A stretch of DNA of 64,000 nucleotides from Ceratopteris richardii (GCA_020310875.1 MU260067.1:348501-412500); one strand, 5' to 3'; positions 10,813 to 22,091 are shown, counted from the first letter of the stretch. Made by a program: numbers and translations. Notes: generated by a model from the sequence alone, not told the origin.

Positions 10813-10822
10813 TCTGATACCA
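10813..10822 (-). promoter_or_regulatory. Primer binding site of copia A (tRNA-Met type)
   Basis: On the minus strand TGGTATCAGA, complementary to the 3' end of initiator tRNA-Met, lies two bases inside an LTR end reading CATCAACA. This marks 10825 as the inner LTR boundary. Confidence 0.8.
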
Positions 10823-10824
10823 GT

Positions 10825-11900
10825 TGTTGATGTATAAAAGTCACAAGAATCGAGCTAATGTGATATGAGAAGTCCTCTACAACCATCATTAGCTCATCAA
10901 ATCTTCAAACTTCAAAAGCTTTAACTCTTTACATAGTAAATGTGAACATCTACTCTTCATGTAGTTGCACTTTTTCTTCTAGCTTCAATTCTTCTTTGAT
11001 TTGTCTTGAATCTCATACATTCTTGTGCTCAATGATTAACATAAGTTCTTACATATAGTGAGCAACAAATTCCAAGCAATAATTTCAATTAACTACTTGC
11101 AAATAACTTGAATGTCTTCAGGAATTACACTATGTCTCAAAACTAAAATTTACTTTCATCGATTTGACATCCCTTCACTGTTTAGCTTATTTCTCATAGA
11201 ACACATCCCATTTTGCAAATATCTTTTGTTAAATTGTAGCTAAGGATGATAGCTTTAAAGTGAACTATCACTCAGCAAAAAAATCACACTATACCCTCGG
11301 ATCTCACTCTTAGAAGTTTAGGGAAATCAGTGCCAAAAAACTCATCACTTTCAACTTTCATTCATACGCTTATGAAATCACTTAGATTTCTTCACACAAT
11401 GACAGTCTACTCAATTCCTTCTACATAAAAATGTGCTTACTATTAAAGAAGATGTGTACAAAAGGGCTTGGCCTCATTCTTCTCATAGCCATAGAAACAT
11501 CTTCTTCAATGAATGATCTCTCACCACAATCTCTCACTTAGAAAACAATGACTACCTTTCTTCTATCTTAGGACTTACAATCGAGTTGTTCTACATCTCT
11601 ATATATCAAATTAACTTATATACATTGATTCTTTATGCTTCTATTTCTCAAACTCATAATTATGAAGTTTTTAGAACTATTTTAGATCCTAATTTTATCA
11701 GTATATTACATGTGTGAATTTATCCCTTCACATAGGCATGATTTTTGAATATCCAAGTTTCATATTCATTTTTTCCTTCTTCTTTCTACTTATGTTTTCA
11801 TGTCTTTATGCTTAATTAGTGAGTGAAGGCCCAATGCTCATCAAGGCTCTTTTTGAACTGCTTGATTCTCCATCAATGTCTTCATAACCTATAGATGTTA
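10825..11900 (-). repeat. 5' LTR of copia A, outer end unresolved
   Basis: The inner end (minus strand ...CATCAACA) is fixed by the primer site. The outer end is not clear because the 3' LTR lies outside the window. The AT-rich stretch to about 11.9 kb has no reading frame of note and may be LTR throughout, or LTR plus unrelated sequence. Confidence 0.5.
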
Positions 11901-11921
11901 TCACTAGGAGAAACCTTTTCT

Positions 11922-12838
11922 TTACCTTTCTTGGACGTAATCGATGATTTTTTTTGGACTAAAATTTCCATGCAATCTTCCACTCCACAAAGTTGAGTTG
12001 GAACTATTACTTGGTGACATATCAGGTCTAGTGAGAACTTGAGATTCTACACTTGAGTTTTCAGCATTTCCTTTGCCATTTAATTCAAGATTAAGTCCTT
12101 TTGCATCTACATAAAGGCTTGGCATTTCATCAAGCACCACATCTCTGCTAATCTTCACCTATAGTGAGAGTGGGCTGTAACATTCATATCCCTTTTGCTC
12201 AAAATAATGCCCAATGAAATTACTTTTTATGCCTTTGGATCAAGTGTCATCCTCAACTCATATGGAACATGTACATATGCAATGCAAACAAATACTTTCA
12301 TATGTGGTAAGTTTTACTCCTTACTTGTAAACTTCTCTTCAGGTGTAACTTGATATACAACAACAATCAAAGTTCTATTAATAATGTATATAGCCGTGTG
12401 CATAGGTTTTGACCAATAACAATGAGGCATAATTTTCTTAGTCATGAAGGCCATTTATATTTCTACAATATGTCTATTTTTGCATTCATCAATGTCATTC
12501 TATGGTGGTGTGTACGTGCATGAAAGTTGCCTTCAAGTTCCATGACTTTTTAGAAAACTACTCACCTGATTCGACATGTATTCAACTCCTCCATCATATA
12601 TTAATGTCTGATTATACTTCCCTATCTGCTTTTCCACCATAGCCTTGAGACTCTAAAAGTGATCAAACACTTCACTCTTCTCCATGTACTCATACCTCAG
12701 ATAGAGGATCATGTCAAGTGGGAATGTCATGAAGAGTGAATTGGATTCTATCCACAAGAATGGTACTTGAGATTTAATACATTTGCCAAAGGGAAGGAAA
12801 GCTTTACCATGTAAATGGGTATATAAGCTGAAATTCAC
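11922..12838 (-). pseudogene. Copia B integrase fragment
   Basis: The left part reads ISRDVVLDEMPSLY, the copia integrase C-terminal block. The right part reads YMEKSEVFDHF and, after a stop, KAMVEKQIGKYNQTLIYDGG and VEYMSNQ, the integrase core, with upstream HLHGKAFLPFGK from the zinc region. The TPQQNGVAER block between them (about 12485-12530) is badly decayed. No gag, protease or RT belongs to it, so it is a fragment. Confidence 0.7.
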
Positions 12839-12850
12839 ATCATATAGTGC

Positions 12851-13345
12851 TTCTCTAAACTATAAAGCACGATTGGTTGCTAAGGGTCTTCAACAAGGAC
12901 ATGATGTTGATTTTGAGGAAATATTCTCTCCTACAAGTCAAGATGACTAAATTGCGCGTGTTGTTTTGGTTTGTTGCAATGGAAGACTTAAAGCTAGTCC
13001 ACATGGATGTGAATAATACGTTCTTGCATGGAGATCTTACAAATGAGATCTATATAGGTTGTTCCTAGCAAAGAAAGTCTAGTTTGTAAGCTAATGAAGA
13101 GCTTATATGGACTTAAATAGCCCCCTAGACAATGGTACAAAAATTTTTATGCTTTGATAAAATCTCAAGGCTATGCTCGAAGCAATGAGGATCATTGTCT
13201 CTACACAAAGAGATGCCTAGATGGAAGCTTGATATGCTTGGTAATTTATGTCAATGATATGTTTATTGTTGGGAAGTCCTCTGATAACTTGGCATTGCTC
13301 AAAAAGCAGTTGAGTGAGACATTTGATATGAATGTGAGGAGATGA
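12851..13345 (+). pseudogene. Copia C reverse transcriptase fragment (opposite strand)
   Basis: The plus strand reads YKARLVAKGLQQGHDVDFEE then EIFSPTSQ, HMDVNNTFLHGDLTNEIYI and later CLVIYVNDMFIVGKSSDN. These are successive copia RT blocks with stops and a frame change between them. The catalytic YVDD is YVND. It meets the minus-strand copia B fragment head-on near 12.85 kb. Confidence 0.75.
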
Positions 13346-13564
13346 AATGTTGAATTCAGAGATGAGGTGGTGTTGCAAGAAACATGCTTTGCACTTGCCA
13401 ATCTAGCTTCACAGATGCTTAGTAGACTTCCTTAGCTTGACAATGGTGCATAAAAGACCACCAAGTCCTTTGGAGCATCACTCTCAAAATTTTTCATCAA
13501 AACGCATAACTTCTATATGAAAGAAATATGAAGAACTTTCTATTTTGGCAAGAGAAGATCTCAA
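13346..13564. other. Unassigned stretch after copia C
   Basis: RNase H would be expected here if copia C continued, but I see no motif in any frame. Confidence 0.4.
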
Positions 13565-13998
13565 TGTTAAGCTCAGAGCTAACAACCTGGTATGAATTCA
13601 CCAGAGAGCTTTTGCACACATCTAATTGAAGTGTATAATTAACTAAAAAATGTTATTTCATGAATTTAGCTACACCATACAAGGATAAATGAATTTAGTA
13701 AGTCAGGGAGGTCATCCCAACTTTTTAGGATCTAGAAGATGTGCAAACATAGTCATCTTCCTTGCTTCATATCTCTCGATCTACTGAACGAAACTTACTA
13801 GAATTTGATATCTAGATACTAGACACTTTAATCTAACTAAACCAAGTCAAAGTGTAGAAAGAAAATTAGTACATGTGGAGAAATATAGTTCACAAGTTCA
13901 TTGTCATGATGAAGCTACTAGAGCAGACAAAAGGCAGATATTTACTCAAGGAAATCTATCAAAGGATGAATGATATTACACATGTGATAAAGAGGGAG
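13565..13998. repeat. Repeated segment, left copy
   Basis: Diverged but collinear with 19215-19647, same orientation, over about 430 bp. It stops exactly where the LTR at 13999 begins. Read on the plus strand it ends in a purine run (AAAGAGGGAG) before TGTAGTGG, which looks like the 3' end of a plus-strand copia element. Read on the minus strand the right copy runs into gag. Its role is unresolved. Confidence 0.55.
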
Positions 13999-14383
13999 TG
14001 TAGTGGAATACAGATATATAAAGTGAGATCAATGGATGCTCACTAAAGTAGCTCAAATCCTCTCAGAAGTGCTCTCTTATCTCACAACTAAAATCATGTG
14101 CTTTTATACACATTGGTTGAATTTGAATTTTGAATATTCTCACCTAAAAGTGATCCTAGACTTTAGAGATGAACTTAATTTGATTCTTCCTACTACATGA
14201 GTCGGGGTTTTAGCCTTGTAACTTCATGCAATTCCTTCTTCTTTTGACATTCACTTTTATCCAAGATAAATACAATGAAATTTACAAGAATAAGTTCATA
14301 TGTAGGTCTCTATGGGAAGAGACAAATATATGTGTAGCCCTTAATCCGTAGCAAAGCACTTAGGCTTTCTAAATATACCAACA
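13999..14383 (-). repeat. 3' LTR of copia D (385 bp)
   Basis: On the minus strand it starts TGTTGGTATATTTAG directly after a polypurine tract (14384-14398) and ends CCACTACA, giving TG...CA ends. A TATA element (TGTATAAAAG on the minus strand, near 14105) supports it. No matching 5' LTR was found to the right. Confidence 0.7.
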
Positions 14384-14398
14384 GCTCCCCCTCAAGCC
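14384..14398 (-). promoter_or_regulatory. Polypurine tract of copia D
   Basis: The minus strand reads GGCTTGAGGGGGAGC immediately before the LTR, the usual copia arrangement after the RNase H end. Confidence 0.75.
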
Positions 14399-14477
14399 TA
14401 AGATGTTTGAGTCTTCAATCCTTCAAGATTTCCTACAATCCAATCATTTATTTGAATCTATTTAATTTACTTCCATC

Positions 14478-14890
14478 TCAAGCCTTTATCATCATATATG
14501 CACATTGTTGATCAGTTGATATATATGAGAATTGAATCTCTTTGCTCATAATCTTTGCTCTAACATAATGATAATGAACTTCTATATGTTTAATCATGGC
14601 ATGATAGATTGGGTTAGTAGCAAGATGTAATGAGCTAACATTATCTCCCAATATATGTGGAGTTGAAGTGTTCAACCCTAAATATGAACATAGGGCTCTA
14701 ATCCACATAGCTTCTTGTGTATCATTTGCAAGTCCTCTATACTCAACATCTATTGATGATAGAGCAACTGTGGGTTGCTTCTTGGAAGACTATGAGATCA
14801 ATTTTGCACCTGCAAAAGTAAGGTATCTAGAGGTGCTTCTCCTATCATCGTTAGAGTCTGCCCAATCTGCATCAAAGAAGATTTTAACAT
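14478..14890 (-). pseudogene. Copia D RNase H
   Basis: Reading leftward: DWADSNDDRRSTSRYLTF, SWSSKKQPTVALSS then EYRGLAND, WIRALCSYLGL, and KHIEVHYHYVRAKIMSKEIQ ending before AYMMIKA. These are the successive copia RNase H blocks. At about 14895 it is fused directly to integrase sequence, so the whole RT and the second half of integrase are missing. Confidence 0.82.
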
Positions 14891-14895
14891 CTATT

Positions 14896-15300
14896 GGAGA
14901 TAGGAATCAAAGTCATGGGAGAAGTATTCTCCCCCTCCATCTGACCTTAGTCTCATCGGTGTTTTACTTATTTGATTTTCTACAAGAGCTAGGTATTTCT
15001 TGAAACATGAAAACATTGTAGTCTTATGCTTCATAAAGTACAATATGGTCCATCTACTACAATCATCAATAAATGACACATAGTACGTGGATCAAAAAAC
15101 AGAAGGCTCCTTGGTTGGTCTCCATACATCTATATGCATTAGCTCCAATAGATCTCCATGAATGTATCCTTTCTTTGTGAATGGTTGCCTATGTGACTTA
15201 CCAAATTGACAAGCACTACATTTATAGATCATGTGTTGTTTGGATATATTTGGTAGACTTGAGAGCTCTTTCACCTATGTGAGCTAATCTTTTGTGCCAA
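14896..15300 (-). pseudogene. Copia D integrase N-terminal half and zinc region
   Basis: Zinc region CSACQFGKSHRQPF, core start LMHIDVWRPTKEPS, FIDDCSRWTILYFMKHK and RSDGGGEYFSHDFDSYL. The first two catalytic aspartates are present. The sequence stops after DSYL where the RNase H joins; the closely related copy at 17395 continues past this point, which locates the deletion. Confidence 0.82.
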
Positions 15301-15415
15301 ATTTCCAACTCTGATAGAGTTTGACTACCATAATTGAATAAGACAATGTTTTAGTATCCTAGAGTTCAAATGTAAATAATCTACTTGATTTTTCTCCTCT
15401 TGCTATCCTCTTCAA

Positions 15416-15778
15416 TCACTGATGTGGATCTTCAACAAATGCTCCATTCTTTTTAAGTCTGACATGCAATCCCTTCCCAACAATTTGATCTACACTTATG
15501 ATATTCTTGATGATAGTTAGCACATATAATACCTTGCTTATTAGGTTCACATTACCATCTACAGTCTTCACATTAGCTATCTTCTCAACTGGATGTCTTG
15601 TGTCATCTCTTGTTTGAAATTCATGTATATTCCTTGGATTCTCCAAGTCAGAGAGTAGAGCTACATTCCTTGCTACATGATTTGAGAAACCTGAGTCTAT
15701 ATAGAATACATGTTTATCTGTTATACCTTCCTTCATGGTGATGTTCATTAGAAGTACTGAATCTTCGGGTTTGGTCAT
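15416..15778 (-). pseudogene. Copia D protease
   Basis: Active-site motif FYIDSGFSNHVARN with intact DSG, then EFQTRDDTRHPVEKIANVKT and KVLYVLTIIKNIISVDQIVG, as in the E copy at 18002-18300. The reading frame is 120 codons long; the joins on either side are broken. Confidence 0.82.
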
Positions 15779-15779
15779 C

Positions 15780-16325
15780 TGTATAATTATTGTAGTCTCT
15801 CCCTCCTCCGTATCCTCCTTGATAGTTATTTTCTTGTATGATTTATTATTGTATCCATTGAAGTTGTTGAATCTTTCTCTTGAGCTTCCATAGCCTCCTC
15901 TATTGTAACCTTTACCTCTTTGGTCCTTGGAATTCTTGAAACAATTCTCAGTTATATGATTAGTTAGGCCACATATGGCACATGGACATGAGCTTTGAGC
16001 TCTCCCCCTACCTTATATCCCTCCTCTACCTCTTCCCCTTGAGCCTCTACCTCTACCTACAAAGTCTTCTTGAGAGGTGTTGCCTTCATCAATTGATTAC
16101 CTTTTGAGTTTTCTCCATTCTTCATAAGCTTTTCCTCATGTGTGAGAAATTATCCCATGAGAGTGTTGAAATCAAGAACTTACATGTCCATGTAGAGGTC
16201 CATGGTTGTGGTGAAAGCTTCCCATTTGTCATCTACCTTTATTCCTTTGCCTTACTATTTGCTCTTCATCAATGAATTCTCCAATGCTTCTAAGTTGGTC
16301 AGGTATGTCCTTTATTTTGGTGGTA
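15780..16325 (-). pseudogene. Copia D gag, C-terminal part with CCHC knuckle
   Basis: Zinc knuckle CAICGLTNHITENC (about 15940-15985), glycine/arginine-rich stretches on both sides, and the gag helix region to about 16325. There it stops and RT sequence of the neighbouring copy begins. The N-terminal half of gag, leader and 5' LTR are missing. Confidence 0.75.
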
Positions 16326-16329
16326 TGAT

Positions 16330-16830
16330 TGATCTTCAAAACTACGAGGTTGATCCATATATACCTCCTCTAATATCCAAACATTTAAGAAACCATTTTT
16401 AACAGCCATTTGATATATCTTCCAATTCTTGAAAGATCCTACACATGAGTACCCTAATAGTAGGCATTTTTGCAATAGGTGAACATGTTTCTTCATAATA
16501 AATACCTTGAGTCTCTGAAAATCCCTTGTCCACAAGCCTTGCTTTGTAACTACTGATTGAACCATCAGAATTCTTCTTTACCTTGTATATCCACCTTGAA
16601 TCAATGACTTTCATGGATGGAGTCTTGGATACCAACTCCCAAGTCTGATTCTCTTGTAAAGCTTCTATTTCATCTTCCATGGCATTTCTCCACTCTAGTT
16701 TATTCTTGGCTTCTTCATAGGTAGAAGGTTCTTCAGAGTTCAAATCTTGTGCTATATATATTGAGTGTTTAGTGACCAAGGAAGTTTCATACCCATACCT
16801 TTGTGGCTTCCTTTTCTCTCTTGTTGACAA
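16330..16830 (-). pseudogene. Copia E reverse transcriptase, N-terminal half
   Basis: NQTWELVSKTPSMKVIDSRW, YKARLVDKGFSETQGIYYEE and, after a frame change, YQMAVKNGFLNVWILEEVYM and DQPRSFEDQ. RT ends at about 16330 where copia D gag begins, before the YVDD block. The upstream linker with REKRKPQRYGYETSLVTKHS is also recognisable. Confidence 0.8.
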
Positions 16831-16859
16831 TGTTTAGATGATTCTGCCACATCTCTTAA

Positions 16860-17891
16860 CAATGCACTTTGGCTTTACATTTGGAATTCCAAGAATTAAT
16901 TTCCCTTCTTGGAGTCTTCTATCCATCATTAGAATCACTCAATACTTCAAGTGTAAGCTCATTCCTCTTTGATAATGTTGGAAAGTCTTTCTCTGAATCA
17001 TAGGGAAGTTTGATTTTCCTGCAATCATCTTCAAACCAAGATTTTTTTTCATCAAACACAACATCCCTACTTACAATAAAGCCTTTGTTACTTGTATTGT
17101 AAGTCTAGAACCTTTGTGATTAATGAAATAGATAATGAAGATGCATTTCTCTACATTTGGATCCAATTTGCCTCTAATTTCTGAGGGTATGTGTGCATAT
17201 GTTATGCACCCAAAGATTTTGCAATGTTCAAGGCTAGGCCTTCATCGTCATGCCATCCAATGCTTTTGATGGAGTCTATTCATCAAGTATGTGGCTGTAG
17301 ATACAACCTCTACCCACAAGTAATCGGGTAATTTCTTCTCATTTAGCATTGACCTTGCAACCTTCACAATTGTTCTACTTCTTTTCTCTACCACTCAATT
17401 TTGCTTTGGTGTATACCTGGTACTAATTTCTCTCTTGATTCCTCTCTCTTTGAGATAGGAATCAAAGTCATGGGAGAAGTATTCTCCCCCTCCACCTGAC
17501 CTTAGTATCTTCAGAGTTTTACCTGTTTGATTTTCTACAAGAGCTAGGTATTTCTTGAAATATGAAAAGACTTCATCCTTATGCTTCATAAAGTACAATA
17601 TGATCCATCTACTACACTCATCAATAAATGACACATAGTACTTGGATCCAGAAATTGAAGGCTCCTTGCTTGGTCCCCATGCATTGTATGGACTAGCTTC
17701 AATAGATCTCGATGAATGTATCCTTTCTTTGTGAATGGTTGCCTATGTGACTTACCAAATTTACAAGCACTACATTTATAGATCATATGTTGTTTGGATA
17801 TATTTGGTAGACCAAGTGCACTTTGATCCCTATTGATTTGCCTGAGAGTTCTTTCACCTATGTGAGCTAATCTTTTGTGCCAAATTTCCAA
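16860..17891 (-). pseudogene. Copia E integrase
   Basis: Reading leftward: HKRLAHIGERTLRQ and CSACKFGKSHRQPF (zinc region), FIDECSRWIILYFMKHKDEV, RSGGGGEYFSHDF, TRYTPKQN, and a decayed C-terminal block with SRDVVFDEKKSWFEDDC near 17030-17075. The second catalytic aspartate (normally RSDGGGEY) is glycine, so it is inactive. Confidence 0.8.
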
Positions 17892-18001
17892 ATCTGATAG
17901 AGTTTGACTACCATAATTGAATAAGGCAATGTTTCTAGTATCCTGTAGTTCAAATGTAAATAATATACCTATTTTTCTCTTCTTGCTATCCTCTTGAATT
18001 C

Positions 18002-18310
18002 CTAATGTGGATCTTCAACAAATGATCCATTCTTTGTAAATCTAATGTGCAATCCCTTCCCAACAATTTGACCTACACTTATGAGATTCTTCATGATAGT
18101 TGGCACATATAATACATTGCTTAATAGGTTCATATTACCATCTAGAGTCTTCACATTACCTATCTTCTCAATTGGATGTCTTGTGTCATCTCTTGTTTGT
18201 ACTTCATGTCTATTCCTTAGATCCTCCAAGTCTCAGAGTACAGCTACATTCTCTGCTACATGATTTGAGCAACCTGAGTCTATATAGAACACATGTTCAT
18301 CTGCTTTATC
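18002..18310 (-). pseudogene. Copia E protease
   Basis: YIDSGCSNHVAENVA near 18245-18290 followed by VQTRDDTRHPIEKIGNVKT and SNVLYVPTIMKNLISVGQIV. Closely matches the D copy at 15416-15778. A stop separates the active site from the C-terminal half. Confidence 0.8.
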
Positions 18311-18379
18311 TTCCTTCATGTTCATGTTCATTAGAAGTAGTGAATCCTCTTGGATTTGGTCAAATGTATAACTATTGTA

Positions 18380-19267
18380 GTCTCTCCTTCCTCTGTATCC
18401 TCCTTTATAGTTGTTATTCTTGTATGAGTTTTTATTGTATCCATTGAAGTTTTTGAATCTTCCTCTTGAGCTTCCATAGCCTCCTCTATTGTAACCTCTA
18501 CTTTTTTGGTTTCTTAGATTCTTGAAATAATTCTCAGTGGTATGATTGGTTAGGCCACATCTAGCACATGGAGATGAGCTTTGAGCTCTTCTCCTTTCTT
18601 TTCTTTCTCCTTTTCCTCATCCTCTTGAGCCTTTACCTCTACCTCAAAGTTTGCTTAAGAGGTGTTTCCTTCATCATCAGACTTCTTACCTTTGCCTTTG
18701 CTATCTTTGAACTTGTTCTTATCTGTATAAAGAGTAGAGAATTGATTACCTTTTGAGTTGTCTCCATTCTTCATAAGATTTTCCTCATGTGTGAACAGTT
18801 CTCCCATGAGTGTTGAAATCAAGAACTTGCATCTCATGTAGAGGTCCATGGCTGTGGTGAACTTCCCATTTGTCATCTGCCTTTATTACATTGATTACTT
18901 GCCTTACTATTTGCTCTTCATGAATGACTTCTCCAATGCTTCCAAGTTGGTCTACTATGTCAGGCTTTATTTTGGTGAAAAAATCAATCACACTCTGCTT
19001 AGCCATCTTCATGGGTGTGGTGAATTCCATCCATTGTTGATTCTTCCTTGCCTTGGTACTTGATGAGAAGAATGCTTAAAGAGCATTCCAAGTCTCTTGT
19101 GAAGTCTTGCAACTTCTGATGTGTGGAAGTAAAAAATCAGAGATTAAGTAAAGAATATATGACCTTACCAGAGCATCCTTTGAGCACCATGCATTCAACC
19201 TCTGTTCTTTTGTGTTGATCGGCCAGAGCTCACAGCTTGGTATGAATTGACCAAAGAGCTTTTGCAC
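18380..19267 (-). pseudogene. Copia E gag
   Basis: From the right: NAWCSKDALVRSYILYLISD, LLPHIRSCKTSQETWNAL, a middle helical part with DFFTKIKPDIVDQLGSIGEV, an acidic/lysine part, then a glycine/arginine-rich segment and a CX2C-X4-HX4C knuckle near 18540-18580. Stops and frame changes interrupt it. Confidence 0.75.
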
Positions 19268-19647
19268 ATACCTAATTGAAGTGTACAGCTAACTAAAGCA
19301 AGTTATTTCATGAATTTAACTGCGCCATACAAGGAGAAATGAATTTAGCAATTTAGCGGGTCACCCTAACTTTTAAGGATCTAGAAGTTGTGCAAACATA
19401 TTCATCTTCCTCGCTTGATATATCAAGATCTACCAAATCAAATTTATTGAAATTTGATATCTATATAGTAGAAACTCCAATCTAACTAACCCAAGTTAAA
19501 GTGTAGAAAAAGAGTAAGTACATGTAGAGATATCATTTCCACAAGTTGATTGTAATGAAGAAGATGTTGGAGTAGACATAAGATAGAGATTTAATCAAGG
19601 AAATGTACATAAGTATGAATGCTATTACACATATGATACAGAAGGAG
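19215..19647. repeat. Repeated segment, right copy
   Basis: Collinear diverged copy of 13565-13998. Its left end overlaps the start of copia E gag; its right end is a purine run (ACAGAAGGAG) before TGTATCC, where similarity stops. Confidence 0.55.
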
Positions 19648-19764
19648 TGTATCCTTGCCTCGTGCATCCTCTGTCATCCCTCTTCCAACTTCCATCTTCT
19701 AGAAACCATCTTCCAAAAGATCACCACCACTACACCAAGCCATCCACATCCTCTACCAGGTACA

Positions 19765-19832
19765 TCTCTACCTCTCTTAACTCTCTACCTCTCTTAAATC
19801 TCTACCCCTCTTAACTCTCTACCTCTATCCAC
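19765..19832 (+). repeat. 17-bp tandem repeat, four units
   Basis: Units of TCTCTACCTCTCTTAAC repeat four times with a few substitutions, inside a pyrimidine-rich stretch. Confidence 0.8.
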
Positions 19833-21020
19833 ACTTCTGCTAGAATTGCACCTAGTTCTATTGTTATTCTCCACCATGAACTCTTCTAGGTTTTCCTTAA
19901 ACTTACACCCCCACTTATCGTCCCCCACAAAATCATCCTCCCTTTAGTCTACATACCCCATCTTTCCCATCTTGTCTATCACATCCAAACACACCATGGA
20001 CAAACACTTAGATACTTCCCTTGAAAAGAAACTTATACCTAGCAAGCAAGAAAGCTCTCGATTATTCAATAAAAAATAAGGTAAGCAAAGAAAATAGGAA
20101 GAAGGTAGAACCCAAGAAACTCATGTAAGCTCACATGATCCTATTAGTAGCCATGACAAAAGAAAACATAGTGGAGATGAAGGAGATGAAGATAGTAGAA
20201 ATGATTACGATAGTCGAATCCATGCATACCAGGTAATCATCTCCACCCACTCTAAGGATCATTGTCCACCACTCCATGCGATGACTCTAGTGATTGATTG
20301 TATCAAGCTCAAGAGTCCCCCTATGAAAGATTTTCTAGCTTGGAACATAGACATATGTGAACACAAAAGAGGGAAGGTTCCTCTTGCTAGACAAAACCAT
20401 CCCATGAGCTCCACCTTAGGCATAGGGACATTGGTGTTTGGATATATACAACCATCCAAACCCCTCTTTCTTCAATATTTTCCATAGATGAGGTTGAAAA
20501 TATGGGTCTCAAAGGCTTGTTCACCAGCCACATACCTTATATTTGAGGAAATTCAATCGACATAGAGACTCAACTATTGACTTCAGTTAAATCTCCCTAA
20601 TTTTCTTGTAGGACACATCCTCATAGCTCTTCCTTTCACCATGGGCTCCAATCACATCAAGGATCCAAGAAGAGCAAGCACTTTCTCAATAAGAAGTAAA
20701 ATTGAAACCATCATGACGTGTGTAACAACCTTTTTTGCATATCAAGTTGATCCACATGTAGCAAAGAGGCTAAGATTATTCAAATTTCACTTCCTACATA
20801 GAGATATGATTGCCTTTATAGATTTTGATGCCTATGTGCCATTGAACTATTTCATGAATTCCCTCCCCTACCCCTAAACTTATGGAGAAACTCATGCATG
20901 AGCTTTTTCAGTAATTATAAGATTCACATATACAATGTGCTAAATTGCACAAGCAATAATATTTTCACAAAAACAAGGACAAAAATGTGCAACAATTCCT
21001 TCTATAAGAACCTTGATCAG
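19833..21020. other. Unrecognised sequence between copia E and copia F
   Basis: No domain is recognised. The longest plausible plus-strand frames are 68 and 78 codons (20281-20487 and 20641-20877). Neither has a motif I can name. Could be decayed repeat. Confidence 0.4.
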
Positions 21021-21249
21021 TGTTGGAGTTTGAGGTCCGTGGAAGCACATGAGCAGCACAAGGAAGAAGAAGAAGTCTGGAGCACAACACACAATACTGA
21101 ATGTATTACCACTAGAATGTACAAAGATATATGGCCCATTAGGGTTATAGGCATATATACAAGCTAGGGAAAAAAACTCCTAAAGAGGGAAAAAAGTGTC
21201 CCGACGATCGTAGAGTGTTCACACACATTATTACCTAAATATATCAACA
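21021..21249 (-). repeat. 3' LTR of copia F (229 bp)
   Basis: Plus strand TGTTGGAGTTTGAGG ... TATATCAACA, matched by 32201-32420. The minus-strand polypurine tract (CCTATGGGGGGATT, 21250-21263) directly adjoins it, giving the element a minus orientation. No matching 5-bp target duplication is evident outside the two LTRs. Confidence 0.88.
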
Positions 21250-21263
21250 AATCCCCCCATAGG
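21250..21263 (-). promoter_or_regulatory. Polypurine tract of copia F
   Basis: The minus strand reads CCTATGGGGGGATT directly before the LTR start TGTTGATAT. Confidence 0.75.
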
Positions 21264-21313
21264 CATGATGCGGTGAACAAGGAGCTGGCACTCATGTATA
21301 AGGAAGTTCCAAG

Positions 21314-21872
21314 CTATGTGAAATCAATCCACAAAAGGAAGTAAGCCCAAAGCTTTGCAGAAAGCTCCAAACTTCTCCCTAGGCAAAGCCTTTGTGAAAA
21401 GGTCAGCAATGTTCTCCTATGTGGGCACATATGTGAAGCTGATCTCTCCAGTAGAGAAACTCTCCCTAACATAATGATAGTGCTCCTCAATGTGCTTAGT
21501 GCGAGCATGGAACACGGGGTTCCTCACAACTGCCAATGTGCTCTCACTGTCAGTGAAGATGGTGATGACAGAAGACTGACGAACACCCAAATCAACCGTA
21601 AGGTGTCTCAACCACACATACTCAATAGTTGCTGTGAAAGCTGCCCTATACTCAATCTCACAACTAGAAGTGGCCATAGTAAGCTGCTTCTTGCTCAACC
21701 AAGACATGAATGAGCTACCAAGCATGAAGCAAAATCCACTAGTGGACACACGAGTGTCATAGCAACTAGCCCAGTCAAAGTCAGAAAAAGCATGTAAATA
21801 TGGCGGTAGTAATCCCCCTTGGGATAAAACAATCCAAGTAGCCGGGTACCACTCAAGTAGCGAAAGATGCAC
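21314..21872 (-). pseudogene. Copia F RNase H
   Basis: Blocks SDFDWASCYDTRVSTSGFCF, SWLSKKQLTMATSSCEIEYR, WLRHLTVDLGV, FTDSESTLAVVRNPVFHART, KHIEEHYHYVRESF, then after a stop ENIADLFTKALPREKFG. Almost complete, with one in-frame stop near 21417. It would degrade the RNA of the RNA/DNA hybrid. Confidence 0.85.
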
Positions 21873-22091
21873 TAACCGCCTACCAATGCTTCACACCTAA
21901 GCAATGCATAAACCTACTTATTGTGAGACAACAATTTGAATATCAAGTTGAGTAATGCATAAGTAAATCAAGCATCCAACAGCTTGCTGATAGAGAACAG
22001 CATCAAATGCATCTTCAGCATCATGAAGACTCAACCATAAACTTGTCTCCAAAGGACTGGCAATAGGTTTACAATCTTCAAGGACAAAACA

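Larger units (their letters stand above)
7873..10824 (-). mobile_element. Copia A internal region, interrupted by the gypsy element
   Basis: A minus-strand Ty1/copia relic reads right to left as primer site, gag, protease, integrase and the start of RT. It is cut at 7873 by the gypsy 3' LTR; the remaining RT and RNase H would lie left of the gypsy element, outside the window. Several stops and frameshifts make it non-coding today. The five bases next to the LTR (TCATC, 7873-7877) are one candidate copy of the gypsy target duplication; the other copy is outside the window. Confidence 0.85.

Noticed and set aside
13985-13998. Purine run AAAGAGGGAG as polypurine tract proving a plus-strand element with the LTR at 13999
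   Set aside because: The LTR already has a strong polypurine tract and RNase H end on its right side in minus orientation. The left run may be coincidence; left open only as part of the repeated segment.
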